A DNA stretch of 30,347 bases from a virus. This document shows, piece by piece, positions 9,101-16,030 of the stretch. Location: positions 1-30,347 of IMG/VR virus record IMGVR_UViG_3300023116_007351; one strand, 5' to 3'. The notes beneath the pieces are model-generated. The model was not told the DNA's origin. It saw nothing but the letters and a program-made list of their open reading frames with translations, and ran no database searches. A program made the translations under genes and the position numbers. Within the stretch, counting starts at the first letter, position 1. Each line of letters begins with the position of its first letter.

Positions 9101-9623
9101 TACTAGGATTGTCAGATTCTGGGACCTTGCAGGAACAGAACCATCCCCATCGTACCCTGACCCCGACTGGACCGTTGGGTGCCTCGCCGCCTTCGATAAT
9201 GGGGTATTCTACATTCTTGATGTACGCAGAATTCGGGCAAAAGGCGAAAAGGTTGAAAAGTTCATTCGGCAAACCGCAGAAGAAGATGGTGTCGAAATAA
9301 GTATAGAAATGGAACAAGAACCAGGAAGCGCCGGTAAAAACTTGATTGACCAATACGCCAGGTACGTATTGCCAGGCTATGACTTTAAAGGTGTGCGAGC
9401 CACAGGTGATAAACTTACTAGAGCAAAGCCAATGTCTGCAGCCGTTGCCAATGGAAACGTAAAACTAGTACGTGGTGCATGGAACACTGACTTCGTTGAC
9501 GAACTATCGGCGTTCCCCGAAGCCCAAGTACACGATGACCAAGTTGACGCCGCTGTCCACGCTTTTAACACTTGCGCCGGATTGGGAATGGGGCTAAGGA
9601 AGAAGATAGAAATTATAATCTGA
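6150..9623 (+). CDS. Terminase large subunit (TerL) interrupted by two inteins
   Basis: The 1157-residue frame is a 438-residue TerL broken by inteins at residues 53-428 and 511-853. Joining the exteins gives the Walker A FGGAAGGGK+SSALI, the helicase-like segment ILFRRTYADLALPG, and RYKG+SEFQFIGMDE with the Walker B acidic pair D862/E863. The C-terminal nuclease follows: RFWDLAGTE, then IEMEQEPGSAG and HDDQVDA, giving the three acidic metal ligands expected of the RNase H-like terminase nuclease. TerL pumps DNA through the portal and cuts it. The start ATG has AGGAG about 9 nt upstream. It is alone on the plus strand, divergent from the portal and abutting the ferredoxin gene tail to tail, with no gap. 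No small terminase subunit was seen. Confidence 0.95.
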   Translation: MSTDAQDWEKIRQYLEPRRSNYWVEEPSITQKVFLKTEAQEVLFGGAAGGGKLISLDEVLPTPEGFKKVRDIEVGNTVFGRNGKTYTVLAMSEIQNVPGWKFTFDDGSTVVTNDEHLWLTYDAKELEALTKRNDTFRTMRRQNRPSRATGAQGQYKSIAVAERNKVESIKNRKPPPTGTVRTTQEIVDTLTVRGGRANHAIPVTLPLELASIDLPIDPYTLGAWLGDGFSRSGTICGVDKEIWENTPYAIKSSRPRSSGEGDPNYRVVTLENLTHLLKENNLLNNKHIPNDYLWASEEQRLELLQGLMDTDGNVSKSSVEFTNTNKGLVDGVAHLARSLGMKVNVREGRAKLYGQDCGPKWMVKFAANRIVFKLPRKAESQSIATRRTNNFRYIKKAERVEATDMRCFKVSAPDELFLCTENLIPTHNSSALIMAALQYVDVPGYSAILFRRTYADLALPGALMDRFRDWIMQYDDVHWNANQYTATFPSGARITFGYLNNVNDYLRYKGPLAPDTEVMTDNGWKRIDEIQVGEKVASMDPETRTWDYKGVTHVWEYDVDEPLYSPRPGSDVSFASTGDHTWWVSTQRRKDLKKYRTEDLPKVARFPQAAMFSGGINPGAALFPGSSRGHQRSKDLVFTAEDWAAFIGWYIAEGCTSGGEIHIALHDKRSRQEKDNLKLIIERSGGHVYDNPRYLQTSNKKLAQWLDENTGKGAHNKRIPDEVFTWTSDLTRVLLQSLVEGDGTWRTPESAHYVTVSKQLADDVMRLAQHCGFRATLDVRQDSTVTPDGKKRRVTAYHVYLLYKVGMDTGISLNIDNQPLVATPYKGKVYCLTVPPYHTFLTRHNGRVVWTGNSEFQFIGMDEVTEIRESDYRYMFSRLRRPASGPLSQVPLRMRAATNPAPNWVRQRFLVEGEKTGRIFIPSMLTDNPGIDPDSYRAVLQELDPVERKRLEFGDWWSTALGSMFDRTSFEVIDFTEIPSFSKDTRIVRFWDLAGTEPSPSYPDPDWTVGCLAAFDNGVFYILDVRRIRAKGEKVEKFIRQTAEEDGVEISIEMEQEPGSAGKNLIDQYARYVLPGYDFKGVRATGDKLTRAKPMSAAVANGNVKLVRGAWNTDFVDELSAFPEAQVHDDQVDAAVHAFNTCAGLGMGLRKKIEIII
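6306..7433 (+). other. Intein 1 in TerL (Walker A site), class 3 type with LAGLIDADG nuclease
   Basis: This 376-residue insertion lies between Lys52 and Ser429, exactly inside the P-loop (GGGK/SS). Its first residue is Leu, not Cys, Ser or Thr. Splicing blocks are visible: block A (LPTPEGFKKVRDIEVG), block B ending EHLW, block F MRCFKV, and block G IPTHN before the +1 Ser. Trp two residues after the block B His, Cys at the fourth position of block F, and Thr just before the terminal His-Asn form the Trp-Cys-Thr signature of class 3 inteins, which start splicing from the internal block F Cys. Two dodecapeptides (LGAWLGDGF and LLQGLMDTDGN) mark a LAGLIDADG homing endonuclease. It resembles intein 3 closely in block order and wording. 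Confidence 0.92.
7680..8708 (+). other. Intein 2 in TerL (before Walker B), class 3 type with LAGLIDADG nuclease
   Basis: A 343-residue insertion between Gly510 and Ser854, splitting RYKG/SEFQFIG just before the Walker B motif. It starts with Pro (PLAPDTEVMTDNGWKRIDEI). Block B is TGDHTW, block F VYCLTVPPYHTFL, and block G VWTGN before the +1 Ser. The class 3 Trp-Cys-Thr set is therefore present, while the usual penultimate His is Gly. LAGLIDADG motifs FIGWYIAEGC and LLQSLVEGDGT indicate a homing endonuclease. The sequence is clearly less similar to inteins 1 and 3 than those are to each other. Confidence 0.92.
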
Positions 9624-9893
9624 TCAAGGCTCTATGAAGATGCACTCGCCAGGACACTCTTCTGCAGACTCAATAACCGCTTCAAGTAAATCGTCTGGAA
9701 CATTAGCCAGTCCACTAGCCATTTGCAAAATGGGGTCGTCTGAAACATTCACACCGTCGGTGGTGTAGACTGTGGGCCAGTCAACTTCCTTAACGTAGGC
9801 CAGTCCGTCTACGCCCATACCAAACACCCCTGGGCAAATTTCCTCGCATAAACCGTCTCCGGTACACAAGTCTTGATCAATCCAAACTTTCAT
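9624..9893 (-). CDS. Small single-cluster ferredoxin
   Basis: An 89-residue acidic protein with C10-x2-D13-x2-C16-x3-C20-P near the start and C80-P near the end. This is the pattern of monocluster ferredoxins of the Pyrococcus/Thermotoga type, where Asp replaces the second Cys ligand; such proteins hold one 4Fe-4S or 3Fe-4S cluster and carry single electrons. About 25 residues more than usual lie between the two halves. Start is ATG with AGGTGG about 7 nt upstream. It is the last gene of the minus-strand block, 14 nt after the DUF932 gene, and its stop abuts that of terL. Its redox partner is unknown; the PAPS-reductase-like gene of the same operon is one candidate (inference). Confidence 0.88.
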   Translation of the reverse strand: MKVWIDQDLCTGDGLCEEICPGVFGMGVDGLAYVKEVDWPTVYTTDGVNVSDDPILQMASGLANVPDDLLEAVIESAEECPGECIFIEP

Positions 9894-9907
9894 AACAACA
9901 CCACCTA

Positions 9908-10873
9908 TCAGATATGAAGAAGCTTCTCATATAGTTTAATCTTTGTGCGGTGGTTGAAGTTGTCAACTTCCAAAGAATGTTGAGCAGCCTCTAAAACGGG
10001 AATATCTCGGTGAAAATCAATGTACTCACAAATAGCGTTAAATGCAGCCCACTTGCTTTGGCCATACACTTTAGAGTTGTAATCCCGCAAATACAAATCT
10101 TGAATTGTATCATGCACATGATCAACATGCTCTCGTTGGGCTTTGGAGGACACCGAGTCTGGATTCCATTGCGCATTGCAAACTTGATGAAGCTTATCAG
10201 TAGAAAGCGGTGTCATCAAGAGTGTCATAGCCTTCTTGAGTGCCGCATCCCATGATCGTCGCAAACCCACTACTTCTGAAATTTCAACTTGGTTATCACC
10301 ATGATTTGGGGTGTGCCTTTTCCTTAAGGAAAAGCTAGCATTCCCACACTCAAACCTATACACAGCATGATTGCGCCGACGAACGTCCAAGTTGTAATAA
10401 CAAATAGGGATCGACCCGTCATGAGAGGTCATAGCCACAACATAGCTGTCAATGTAATCATAATCGCCACCCAGAATAAACTCTAAAGTGCCAGTAGCGA
10501 TTACAACAAAAAACTTTCGACCATTATCCAAAACCCCACAACTGTCTAGATATGCTTTTTCTCCAAACGCCTTAGCAATTTTTTCAGTCCTGGCATAAAA
10601 TTCAGCGTTAGACACTACGACATAGCGGTCTTTTACCACTTCCCAGTTATCTAACCGATACCCAGTTGCCACGGTAACATCAGGCACCAAACGCCCTGTG
10701 CAAAAGCGGCCCGGTACATCAACCAAAATATTGGAATCAAGCGGGTGAGGAACTGTTACAGGGCTAAGTACTACTTTATAATCTGCTTTAGCTGCTTTTA
10801 GAACAGTGTCAGCATCCCGGCCCTTAACCGGAGTACCCACTGATCTCCAGCTAGCGGTAGTCGCCGGAACCAC
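9908..10873 (-). CDS. DUF932 (phage/plasmid-like, TIGR03299-type) protein
   Basis: Taken from the GTG at 10873 this is 321 residues; a TTG at 10912 would add 13 residues but overlap the MazG gene more. The N-terminus SWRSVGTPVKGRDADTVLKAAKADYKV matches the opening of DUF932 proteins, and the core has GRFCTGRLVPDVTVATGYR and WEVVKDRYVVVSN. Later segments (VVGLRRSWDAALKKAMTLL, KWAAFNAICEYIDFHRD) also fit the family. DUF932 proteins are common in phages and plasmids; their function is unknown. It overlaps the MazG-like gene by 23 nt and precedes the ferredoxin. Confidence 0.8.
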   Translation of the reverse strand: MVPATTASWRSVGTPVKGRDADTVLKAAKADYKVVLSPVTVPHPLDSNILVDVPGRFCTGRLVPDVTVATGYRLDNWEVVKDRYVVVSNAEFYARTEKIAKAFGEKAYLDSCGVLDNGRKFFVVIATGTLEFILGGDYDYIDSYVVAMTSHDGSIPICYYNLDVRRRNHAVYRFECGNASFSLRKRHTPNHGDNQVEISEVVGLRRSWDAALKKAMTLLMTPLSTDKLHQVCNAQWNPDSVSSKAQREHVDHVHDTIQDLYLRDYNSKVYGQSKWAAFNAICEYIDFHRDIPVLEAAQHSLEVDNFNHRTKIKLYEKLLHI

Positions 10874-11183
10874 CCAACTTACCCTTCTGTGAGCGGGCGG
10901 CCAGCTTTTCAATATTCAAAGAAGCTACCTCATCCAACGAATGCCCCAACTCTGCCGAAAGCACAGCAACATACCAAAGAACATCACCAAGCTCCCGCTT
11001 AATATCTTCAGCAATCTTAGGGTCCTTAAAAAAGTCCCCGCCACCGTCACGGATAACCTTCTTCACCTTATCCGCAACTTCACCTGCCTCGCCAGCCAAC
11101 CCAAGAGTAGTGTAAACAACACCTTGAGAGGGTGGAAAAATTGCAGTTTCCCTAGCAGCAGCCTGATACGCATTCATTTCCAT
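10851..11183 (-). CDS. MazG-like nucleotide pyrophosphohydrolase
   Basis: A 110-residue protein starting MEMNAYQAAARETAIFPP, with AAAGGAAG upstream of the ATG at 11183. The all-alpha NTP pyrophosphohydrolase motifs are present: LGLAGEAGEVADKVKK with the EAGE pair and IKRELGDVLWYV with ExxD, which bind Mg2+. The end, LGGSGDYR, is also typical. Family members hydrolyse NTPs or dNTPs, or lower (p)ppGpp; phage versions are thought to support nucleotide supply or damp host starvation signalling. It overlaps the start of the DUF932 gene and follows the ParB-like gene by 13 nt. Confidence 0.9.
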   Translation of the reverse strand: MEMNAYQAAARETAIFPPSQGVVYTTLGLAGEAGEVADKVKKVIRDGGGDFFKDPKIAEDIKRELGDVLWYVAVLSAELGHSLDEVASLNIEKLAARSQKGKLGGSGDYR

Positions 11184-11196
11184 AGTAGCTTCCTTT

Positions 11197-11718
11197 CTAA
11201 ACCTGTTCAGAATGACCCGTCGGACGCTCCACAGTAATATCATCCCCAGTGGTAGACTCAATCGGCACCCATGCAGGCGAATACGAGTGCTGCTTAATCT
11301 TACGCATCTTCACCAAAGTACCATCCGCCAAAACATCAAACTCATCAGTAGACAAACCCATCTTAAGCCGAAGCGCTTCGTCATCGTAACGACCAGATTG
11401 CATAATCCTCTGAACAATACGAGACAAATACTTAGCAACAACAATACCACGATATCTGTTCATGTCAACGTGGAGGAGCATCGCTTCAATGTCGTCTACA
11501 TCTACAACAACTACCGGAACCTTCAAAATCTTATTCTCGTTAGCCAGCTTCCATCGGTGGTACCCATCAATAATTGTACCATTGGGTTGAATGACGATAG
11601 GGCTAAGAATACCAAACTTCCGAATCGACCCTTGCAACTTAGAGTAGTCAGGACTTACAATATAGCACGTCGACATCCACTTTGCGGGTGTCAATGAGCT
11701 TGTTTCTGTAACATTCAT
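11197..11718 (-). CDS. ParB/IbrB-like nuclease-domain protein
   Basis: A 173-residue protein with a ParB N-terminal fold: LQGSIRKFGILSPIVIQPNGTIIDGYHRWKLAN, where GYHR is the box II-type motif, followed by KVPVVVVDVDDIEAMLLHVDMNRY. The C-terminal part has predicted helices (LSRIVQRIMQSGRYDDEAL). A PAPS-reductase-like gene next to a small ParB-like gene recalls the IbrA/IbrB pair of enterobacteria and phages; that relation is inferred from gene order and motifs. It has its own promoter-like sequence within the end of the PAPS-reductase-like gene and no Shine-Dalgarno, suggesting leaderless translation. Confidence 0.85.
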   Translation of the reverse strand: MNVTETSSLTPAKWMSTCYIVSPDYSKLQGSIRKFGILSPIVIQPNGTIIDGYHRWKLANENKILKVPVVVVDVDDIEAMLLHVDMNRYRGIVVAKYLSRIVQRIMQSGRYDDEALRLKMGLSTDEFDVLADGTLVKMRKIKQHSYSPAWVPIESTTGDDITVERPTGHSEQV

Positions 11719-11724
11719 TTGATT

Positions 11725-11753
11725 ACTCTACCGGGTATCATCCTGTATGTCAA
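11725..11753 (-). promoter_or_regulatory. Leaderless promoter of the IbrB-like gene
   Basis: On the minus strand: TTGACA (11753-11748, perfect), 17-nt spacer, TAGAGT (11730-11725), 6 nt, ATG at 11718. The TAG stop codon of the upstream gene forms the first half of the -10 box, so the promoter is embedded in the gene junction. Confidence 0.68.
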
Positions 11754-12900
11754 GACTGTCAGCGTCCATAAGCTGTTGATGCTCCTGCTCCAACAGGGCG
11801 ACACGCTTGTTGTGCGCTTTAGTCTTAGGGCCAACTGGTGTGGGGGAACCCAAGAATGAATTAAGAAGTAATGTTCTCAAAAGGTGGTCAATCGGGTACC
11901 CCCAAGGATCTTTCGCATGATGCTTCTTGAAATCGTTTGTGAACACCATCGCTAACCGGTGCAAACCAGTAGTCAGAACATTTTCGTCTATGCAGCGCTT
12001 TACCCCTTTCCAGCCCTCGACAGCGTACTCATCAATCAATGCTTCAATATCAAACTCGCTCCACAATTGCCGTTGCGCTTCAATCTGTGGAAAGCACCGA
12101 ACCAAACCATCATAGAACTCTGGTTCGGTTCGCAAAACATCATTCAACCGGCGGGCGGCAACTGAGTGCAATGGAATACCTACCCGCTGATTAGCCCCAG
12201 ACATCGCAGCATAGTCATAGTAAGCGCAGTACTCGCTACCATGTTCTTCCGTAATAAACTTCAGAACATCATCAGCAGTCCAATCATAAATGATCTTAGC
12301 AAATCGCATAGGTATCGCTTTTGACAACTGAAACGGACGGTTGATGTAATTTTCGTGTAGTTTCTGTGTAACCGTTCTGTAACGAATCATAGACTCATTT
12401 GCACGAATCCCAGTAATGAATGCAGTGCGTCCTTTCTTGCCCTGCATCGTATACTCATCTATTTTACGGGGAATGCTCTTATATGGGTCTAGTCCAAAAT
12501 GAGCAGCAGTAATAGCACCCTCTGGAACCGGCCTAAACAACCTTCCATCATCCTCACGCTTCTTAGACCAAAGCAAAATATACTCACGTCTGCCCAAAAC
12601 CCAAAGCTCCTGCCCCACCGGAAGACAATACCATTCCATGTCCACCCAGTCGTACTGGCTGACCCGTGTGACATAATCTTCAATGGCGGGCGAAAGCATT
12701 TCCTCATCTCGGAAAATAACCTTCACTGGGCCCAGTCCCCGCTCTTCATGCACTTCCTTAGCTAAGTGCAAACATGCCGTGGAGTCCTTACCGCCACTAA
12801 ACTGAACGCAGACAGTGTCGAAAGTGTCGTAAACGTGGCGTATGCGTTGGCGTGCAGCGTCCACACAATTGATATCTAAAAACATGCGACGGCGAGGCAC
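11728..12900 (-). CDS. PAPS-reductase/PP-loop ATPase family protein (IbrA-like)
   Basis: A 390-residue protein from the GTG at 12900, 1 nt after the ParB-like stop and with CGAGG upstream; an ATG five codons later is the alternative. The PP-loop QFSGGKDSTACLHLA (SGGKDS at about 35-40) binds ATP. It is followed by VIFRDEEMLSPAIEDYVTRV, the family motif TGIRANESMIRYRTV, and IIYDWTADDVLKFITEEH. Such enzymes adenylate a substrate or reduce adenylylated sulfate; relatives include IbrA and the DNA-phosphorothioation protein DndC. C-terminal residues KDPWGYPIDHLLR resemble the IbrA-type extension. Being sandwiched between two ParB-like genes suggests action on DNA or regulation rather than sulfate assimilation (inference). 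Substrate is unknown. Confidence 0.88.
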   Translation of the reverse strand: MPRRRMFLDINCVDAARQRIRHVYDTFDTVCVQFSGGKDSTACLHLAKEVHEERGLGPVKVIFRDEEMLSPAIEDYVTRVSQYDWVDMEWYCLPVGQELWVLGRREYILLWSKKREDDGRLFRPVPEGAITAAHFGLDPYKSIPRKIDEYTMQGKKGRTAFITGIRANESMIRYRTVTQKLHENYINRPFQLSKAIPMRFAKIIYDWTADDVLKFITEEHGSEYCAYYDYAAMSGANQRVGIPLHSVAARRLNDVLRTEPEFYDGLVRCFPQIEAQRQLWSEFDIEALIDEYAVEGWKGVKRCIDENVLTTGLHRLAMVFTNDFKKHHAKDPWGYPIDHLLRTLLLNSFLGSPTPVGPKTKAHNKRVALLEQEHQQLMDADSLDIQDDTR

Positions 12901-12901
12901 G

Positions 12902-13702
12902 CTAACCTCGTTCTGAATGCTGAGCGATAAAGTCAAGCAGCTGCTCAGTAGTGGTTGAACCCTCATACACAGGAGACTCTCTCAACCACTTAAGAAACGA
13001 ATACCACATCGACTGCTGGGCAGCATTTTCAAACACTAGGGTAAATTGAATTGATGCGTTAGAGACACCAGAGGACGCAGTGCTAGTACTACCTTGAGTC
13101 ACAATTGTTTCAGTGGACGCTTCAGGCGTGATTTTGGTAGGGTCTGCAACAAGAGGTGTAGAAGGCGGCTCTTCTGTGCTATCCGAATACGTGGGTGGTA
13201 ATGGGGCGCTTTCGTTTATCACAACCTGAGGTGCAGACCAGCCAGCATTGCTATCATTAGCCATCCCCGCAGAAATAACAGAATTTTCTATTGCGGCAAC
13301 TGAAAAATCATCCCAACCCAACGCATCAAAAAAGTCTTCATCAGCCGGTAAGACATCAGTTAGCATTTTGTAAAGTAAGTCGTTATCTGTGGAGCCCATA
13401 TCAGAAATTCTATTATCTGCTAACGCAAAGGCTAAAGCATCGTCACTGTCAAGGTCCGCCACTGACACGGCTATCTGCTGCCAACCCAAGCGCCGAGCGG
13501 CTTCTAACTGGTGGTTGCCCGCAATAACAGTAAGCCCACCACTGTCGTTTTCAACGGCAACGATGGGCTTAACTTGCCCAAACTTACTGTAGGACGCCAT
13601 AATAGCATCCACGTCACCTCTGCGGGCATTGTTCTCCAGCGGGATCAGCATGTCAATATCTACTGCCAGCGAAGCAATATTAGAATGAATATTGTGAATC
13701 AC
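12902..13702 (-). CDS. ParB-like nuclease-domain protein with C-terminal extension
   Basis: A 266-residue protein whose first 130 residues form a ParB N-terminal domain: IPLENNARRGDVDAIMASYSKFGQVKPIVA, then VIAGNHQLEAARRLGW and ALADNRISDMGSTDNDLL. The usual GNHR is GNHQ here, so a key Arg is replaced. A low-complexity Ser/Thr/Pro region (about 165-215) leads to a small domain IQFTLVFENAAQQSMWYSFLKWL that recurs at the ends of phage ParB-like proteins. Start is GTG with AGGAGG upstream. Such phage proteins often accompany methylases or PP-loop enzymes. It lies directly before the PAPS-reductase-like gene (1-nt gap). Confidence 0.87.
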   Translation of the reverse strand: MIHNIHSNIASLAVDIDMLIPLENNARRGDVDAIMASYSKFGQVKPIVAVENDSGGLTVIAGNHQLEAARRLGWQQIAVSVADLDSDDALAFALADNRISDMGSTDNDLLYKMLTDVLPADEDFFDALGWDDFSVAAIENSVISAGMANDSNAGWSAPQVVINESAPLPPTYSDSTEEPPSTPLVADPTKITPEASTETIVTQGSTSTASSGVSNASIQFTLVFENAAQQSMWYSFLKWLRESPVYEGSTTTEQLLDFIAQHSERG

Positions 13703-13710
13703 CCGACCTC

Positions 13711-14058
13711 CTAAAACTTCACTTGTGACCGAACATTAGCCGCAAGTGTGCGCAAAGAATCACAGGCCGTCCGTAACGAATGGAGTTTCTCCCGCTTCGC
13801 TTTTACTAGAGCCTCAGCGACCACCGCCTCATAATAAAGCTCAGAAGTCTTGTACCCCGCCCAGCTCTCCTTAACCTTAACCGCCCCCTCAGCGGCAAGA
13901 AACTCCTTAAACCACTCTTTCTTATACTCAGCCTCTTTCTTTGCGTGGTCCTTGGCCAAGACCTCAAAGGCTTCAGTCTCTACTTCAATATCAGAAGTAA
14001 GTCTAATCAACTCAGACTCTACCTCAACAATACTAATAGGGGCGTTACGGCTATTCAT
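13711..14058 (-). CDS. Coiled-coil phage protein of unknown function
   Basis: A 115-residue, highly charged, mostly helical protein with heptad-like spacing (LIRLTSDIEVETEAFEVLAKDH) and a C-terminal segment LRTACDSLRTLAANVRSQ. Small proteins of this style (long helical hairpin ending in a T..RSQ-like tail) occur in recombination regions of many phages; no function is known to me. A strong promoter lies 6 nt before the ATG with no Shine-Dalgarno, so it probably starts a leaderless transcript covering the ParB/PAPS-reductase module downstream. Confidence 0.75.
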   Translation of the reverse strand: MNSRNAPISIVEVESELIRLTSDIEVETEAFEVLAKDHAKKEAEYKKEWFKEFLAAEGAVKVKESWAGYKTSELYYEAVVAEALVKAKREKLHSLRTACDSLRTLAANVRSQVKF

Positions 14059-14064
14059 ATAGGT

Positions 14065-14093
14065 ATTCTACCAATCCCCCATAAGGAGGTCAA
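14065..14093 (-). promoter_or_regulatory. Internal leaderless promoter before the ParB/PP-loop module
   Basis: On the minus strand: TTGACC (14093-14088, 5 of 6), 17-nt spacer, TAGAAT (14070-14065, 5 of 6), 6 nt, ATG at 14058. It overlaps the end of the HNH gene and would let the genes from 14058 down to the ferredoxin be transcribed independently of the recombination genes upstream. Confidence 0.72.
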
Positions 14094-14448
14094 GAGCGTG
14101 TTGCAGTCTATCGCACTCATCATCCCAATTAACAGTAACCCCAGGAACGCCTCGCTCAAGCAGATCGTCCAAGTACTCCCGGCTAAACTGTGATTCTAGC
14201 CAACGGGCCCACACCAAAGGATTTTTGGATTGCTTCCAATGACAAGAAGCACAAAGAGCAATTGCGTTTCTCTCATCTGTGCGAGTAGCCGCTATGCTCC
14301 GAGAAATAATATGAGCACACTGAATCTGCTTGCCTTCGTCCCTCGTTGCGCCGCACCACCGACATGTGAAGTTATCCCTAGTGCGCACCAGCAAACTATG
14401 TAACTTTGTCGCCTTAGCTTTGGCGGCCTTACCGTACGAAGTAGCCAC
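14068..14448 (-). CDS. HNH/NinG-like protein
   Basis: A 126-residue protein with a zinc-supported HNH core: C34-x2-C37 (CRWCG), QCAHIISRSIAATRTDERNA, and C-x2-CH (ALCASCHWKQSKNP). The layout resembles lambda NinG, a recombination protein, and HNH nucleases; the His of AHII and Asn of ERNA fit the HNH pattern. It starts with GTG, which shares a base with the upstream stop (TAGTG), and has GGAGG just upstream. It lies next to a second HNH-type gene in the recombination block, so a structure-specific nuclease role is plausible. Confidence 0.82.
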   Translation of the reverse strand: MATSYGKAAKAKATKLHSLLVRTRDNFTCRWCGATRDEGKQIQCAHIISRSIAATRTDERNAIALCASCHWKQSKNPLVWARWLESQFSREYLDDLLERGVPGVTVNWDDECDRLQHALDLLMGDW

Positions 14449-14936
14449 TATTCCTCCGTATCCTCAATCCAAAACGGAACAGCGGAAATCCCCTTCTCCC
14501 ACGAAATACGAACTCTTGTTGCTTCCTTAATTCCTTCTACAGTGTTCATCCACCCTGGAACATGCAACCCAAGCCTTTCCGCATCTATAGGATTTTTAGT
14601 AATCCATCTGTGGCATTCACGGCAGACTACAATAATCTCATCGCTATTTAAAATATCCCCACCTTGAGAGCGATTTACCAACTCATGCAAATCAATTGAA
14701 GGTCGAGTATTCACCACTCCAAGAGGCTCACCTTTAATAAGCCGTGGGAACACGTAGATAGCTGTGCATGCTTGACAATACGGTGTTTGAGCAAGCATCT
14801 GCTTAACTAAAGCACGCCTCTTAACGTAAGCATCGTGCATACCGGCTGACCTATAGTTTAAAGGTGATCTTTTTAAAGATCCGCTAGTTCTGCTGCTTTT
14901 AAATGGAGTGCGGCGTAAAGGTTTACCTCGTTTCAT
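14448..14936 (-). CDS. HNH endonuclease-like protein
   Basis: A 162-residue protein from the ATG at 14936, which forms an ATGA overlap with the glycosyltransferase stop. The N-terminus is very basic (MKRGKPLRRTPFKSS), suited to DNA binding. The HNH region has CQAC, DLHELVNRSQGGDILNSDE and CRECHRWITKNP, that is, two CxxC zinc knuckles flanking the ELVNRSQGG loop. Phage HNH proteins of this size act as nicking or packaging-associated nucleases; the exact role is not shown here. Confidence 0.82.
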   Translation of the reverse strand: MKRGKPLRRTPFKSSRTSGSLKRSPLNYRSAGMHDAYVKRRALVKQMLAQTPYCQACTAIYVFPRLIKGEPLGVVNTRPSIDLHELVNRSQGGDILNSDEIIVVCRECHRWITKNPIDAERLGLHVPGWMNTVEGIKEATRVRISWEKGISAVPFWIEDTEE

Positions 14937-16030
14937 GGCCGAACCTGCCTGACAATTTCTTGAATGCACTCATAAAGATGAATGGCGCCAAGTTTAGTAT
15001 CGAACGCTTGCACGGCGTTTCGATTGGCTTCTGCGACCTCTTGCCGGTAGTCGAAATCGCAGAACTTTTTCAGTTCGCTCACATATTCAGAAGCTTTAGA
15101 GACTACCACGCCTATACCATGTTCTTCAGACAATTGCTGGTATTGCGGGCTCCACGAAGCAACGAAAGGAACATTAGCGGCGGCATATTCAATCCCCTTT
15201 ACATACGACTTGGCATGATTAAACGGAATGTTGACAAGTGGCACAATTCCAACATCAAAATTAATTCCAGCCATGAGCGACTGAGGGTTTTGGAAAGGAA
15301 AGTAAGTTACGTCACTTTCTGCAATGCCAAGTTCAGAATGAAACTTTGGGTAACCTGCATGAGGAATGTGGCCGGTGTGGTGCCAACTAGCGAACTCGCC
15401 AATATCCTTAACGTGCGGCCGAAGAATGTCCAGATCACCACTCCGGTGAATCATAGAGCCGACCCATCCAACAACAATTTTTTCTTTATCTTCGTGTTTG
15501 AAATACTTTTTAAATCGCTTTAGATCAACATAGTTACCATGAAGAAGTGTGCGGTCATTCCAGTGGAGCAACTTTTCCTGCAAGAACGGAGTTGAAGCAA
15601 TGACACCATCACTCATGCTAATTATTTCAGCATAAATATTTCTGTTTTTGGAGCGGTTACGGCTAGGATCGGTGGCATTGTAAGCGGCGTTCTTTTTGCT
15701 CAACCCCCAATACCAGTCGTCAACATCATTAATAAAAATTTGACCCGCAGCCTGCCCCCTGCGCATATCTCTTTTCAATTTATCATCCATGTACCGCTGC
15801 AGTACAATGACATCGCAGTCAAACCACGCTTTACCTGATGCGTCCACAACCCCTAAAACGTCGAAGTTTGCAAAGCTTCCCAGCATCCCACAACGGTGAT
15901 CTACACCCATTTCCTTAAAATGATCACTGTACTGAGCCAAACGCACCCATGTCGGACCACTCCAAACGGGGCGACCCAACATATCTCTGCTTTGCGTATT
16001 AAAGTCTTCTGCAACCAAGCCAATCTTCAT
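14933..16030 (-). CDS. GT-B type glycosyltransferase
   Basis: A 365-residue protein from the ATG at 16030 (GGAG 6 nt upstream, TGATG overlap with the previous stop); an ATG at 16042 is less well placed. Motifs fit a two-domain GT-B enzyme such as family GT4: FINDVDDWYWGLS, GVIASTPFLQEKLLHW, the C-domain start KIVVGWVGSMIHRSGDLD, and near the sugar-nucleotide site PFNHAKSYVKGIEYAAANVPF, with the Glu of KGIEYAA. It would move a sugar from an activated donor onto an unknown acceptor, perhaps DNA, virion protein or cell surface. Its place among recombination and HNH genes favours a nucleic-acid or phage-specific acceptor, but that is weak inference. Confidence 0.87.
   Translation of the reverse strand: MKIGLVAEDFNTQSRDMLGRPVWSGPTWVRLAQYSDHFKEMGVDHRCGMLGSFANFDVLGVVDASGKAWFDCDVIVLQRYMDDKLKRDMRRGQAAGQIFINDVDDWYWGLSKKNAAYNATDPSRNRSKNRNIYAEIISMSDGVIASTPFLQEKLLHWNDRTLLHGNYVDLKRFKKYFKHEDKEKIVVGWVGSMIHRSGDLDILRPHVKDIGEFASWHHTGHIPHAGYPKFHSELGIAESDVTYFPFQNPQSLMAGINFDVGIVPLVNIPFNHAKSYVKGIEYAAANVPFVASWSPQYQQLSEEHGIGVVVSKASEYVSELKKFCDFDYRQEVAEANRNAVQAFDTKLGAIHLYECIQEIVRQVRP

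Noticed and set aside
9618-9629. TGATCA palindrome at the tail-to-tail junction of terL and the ferredoxin gene
   Set aside because: It simply arises from two abutting TGA stop codons; too short to call a site.
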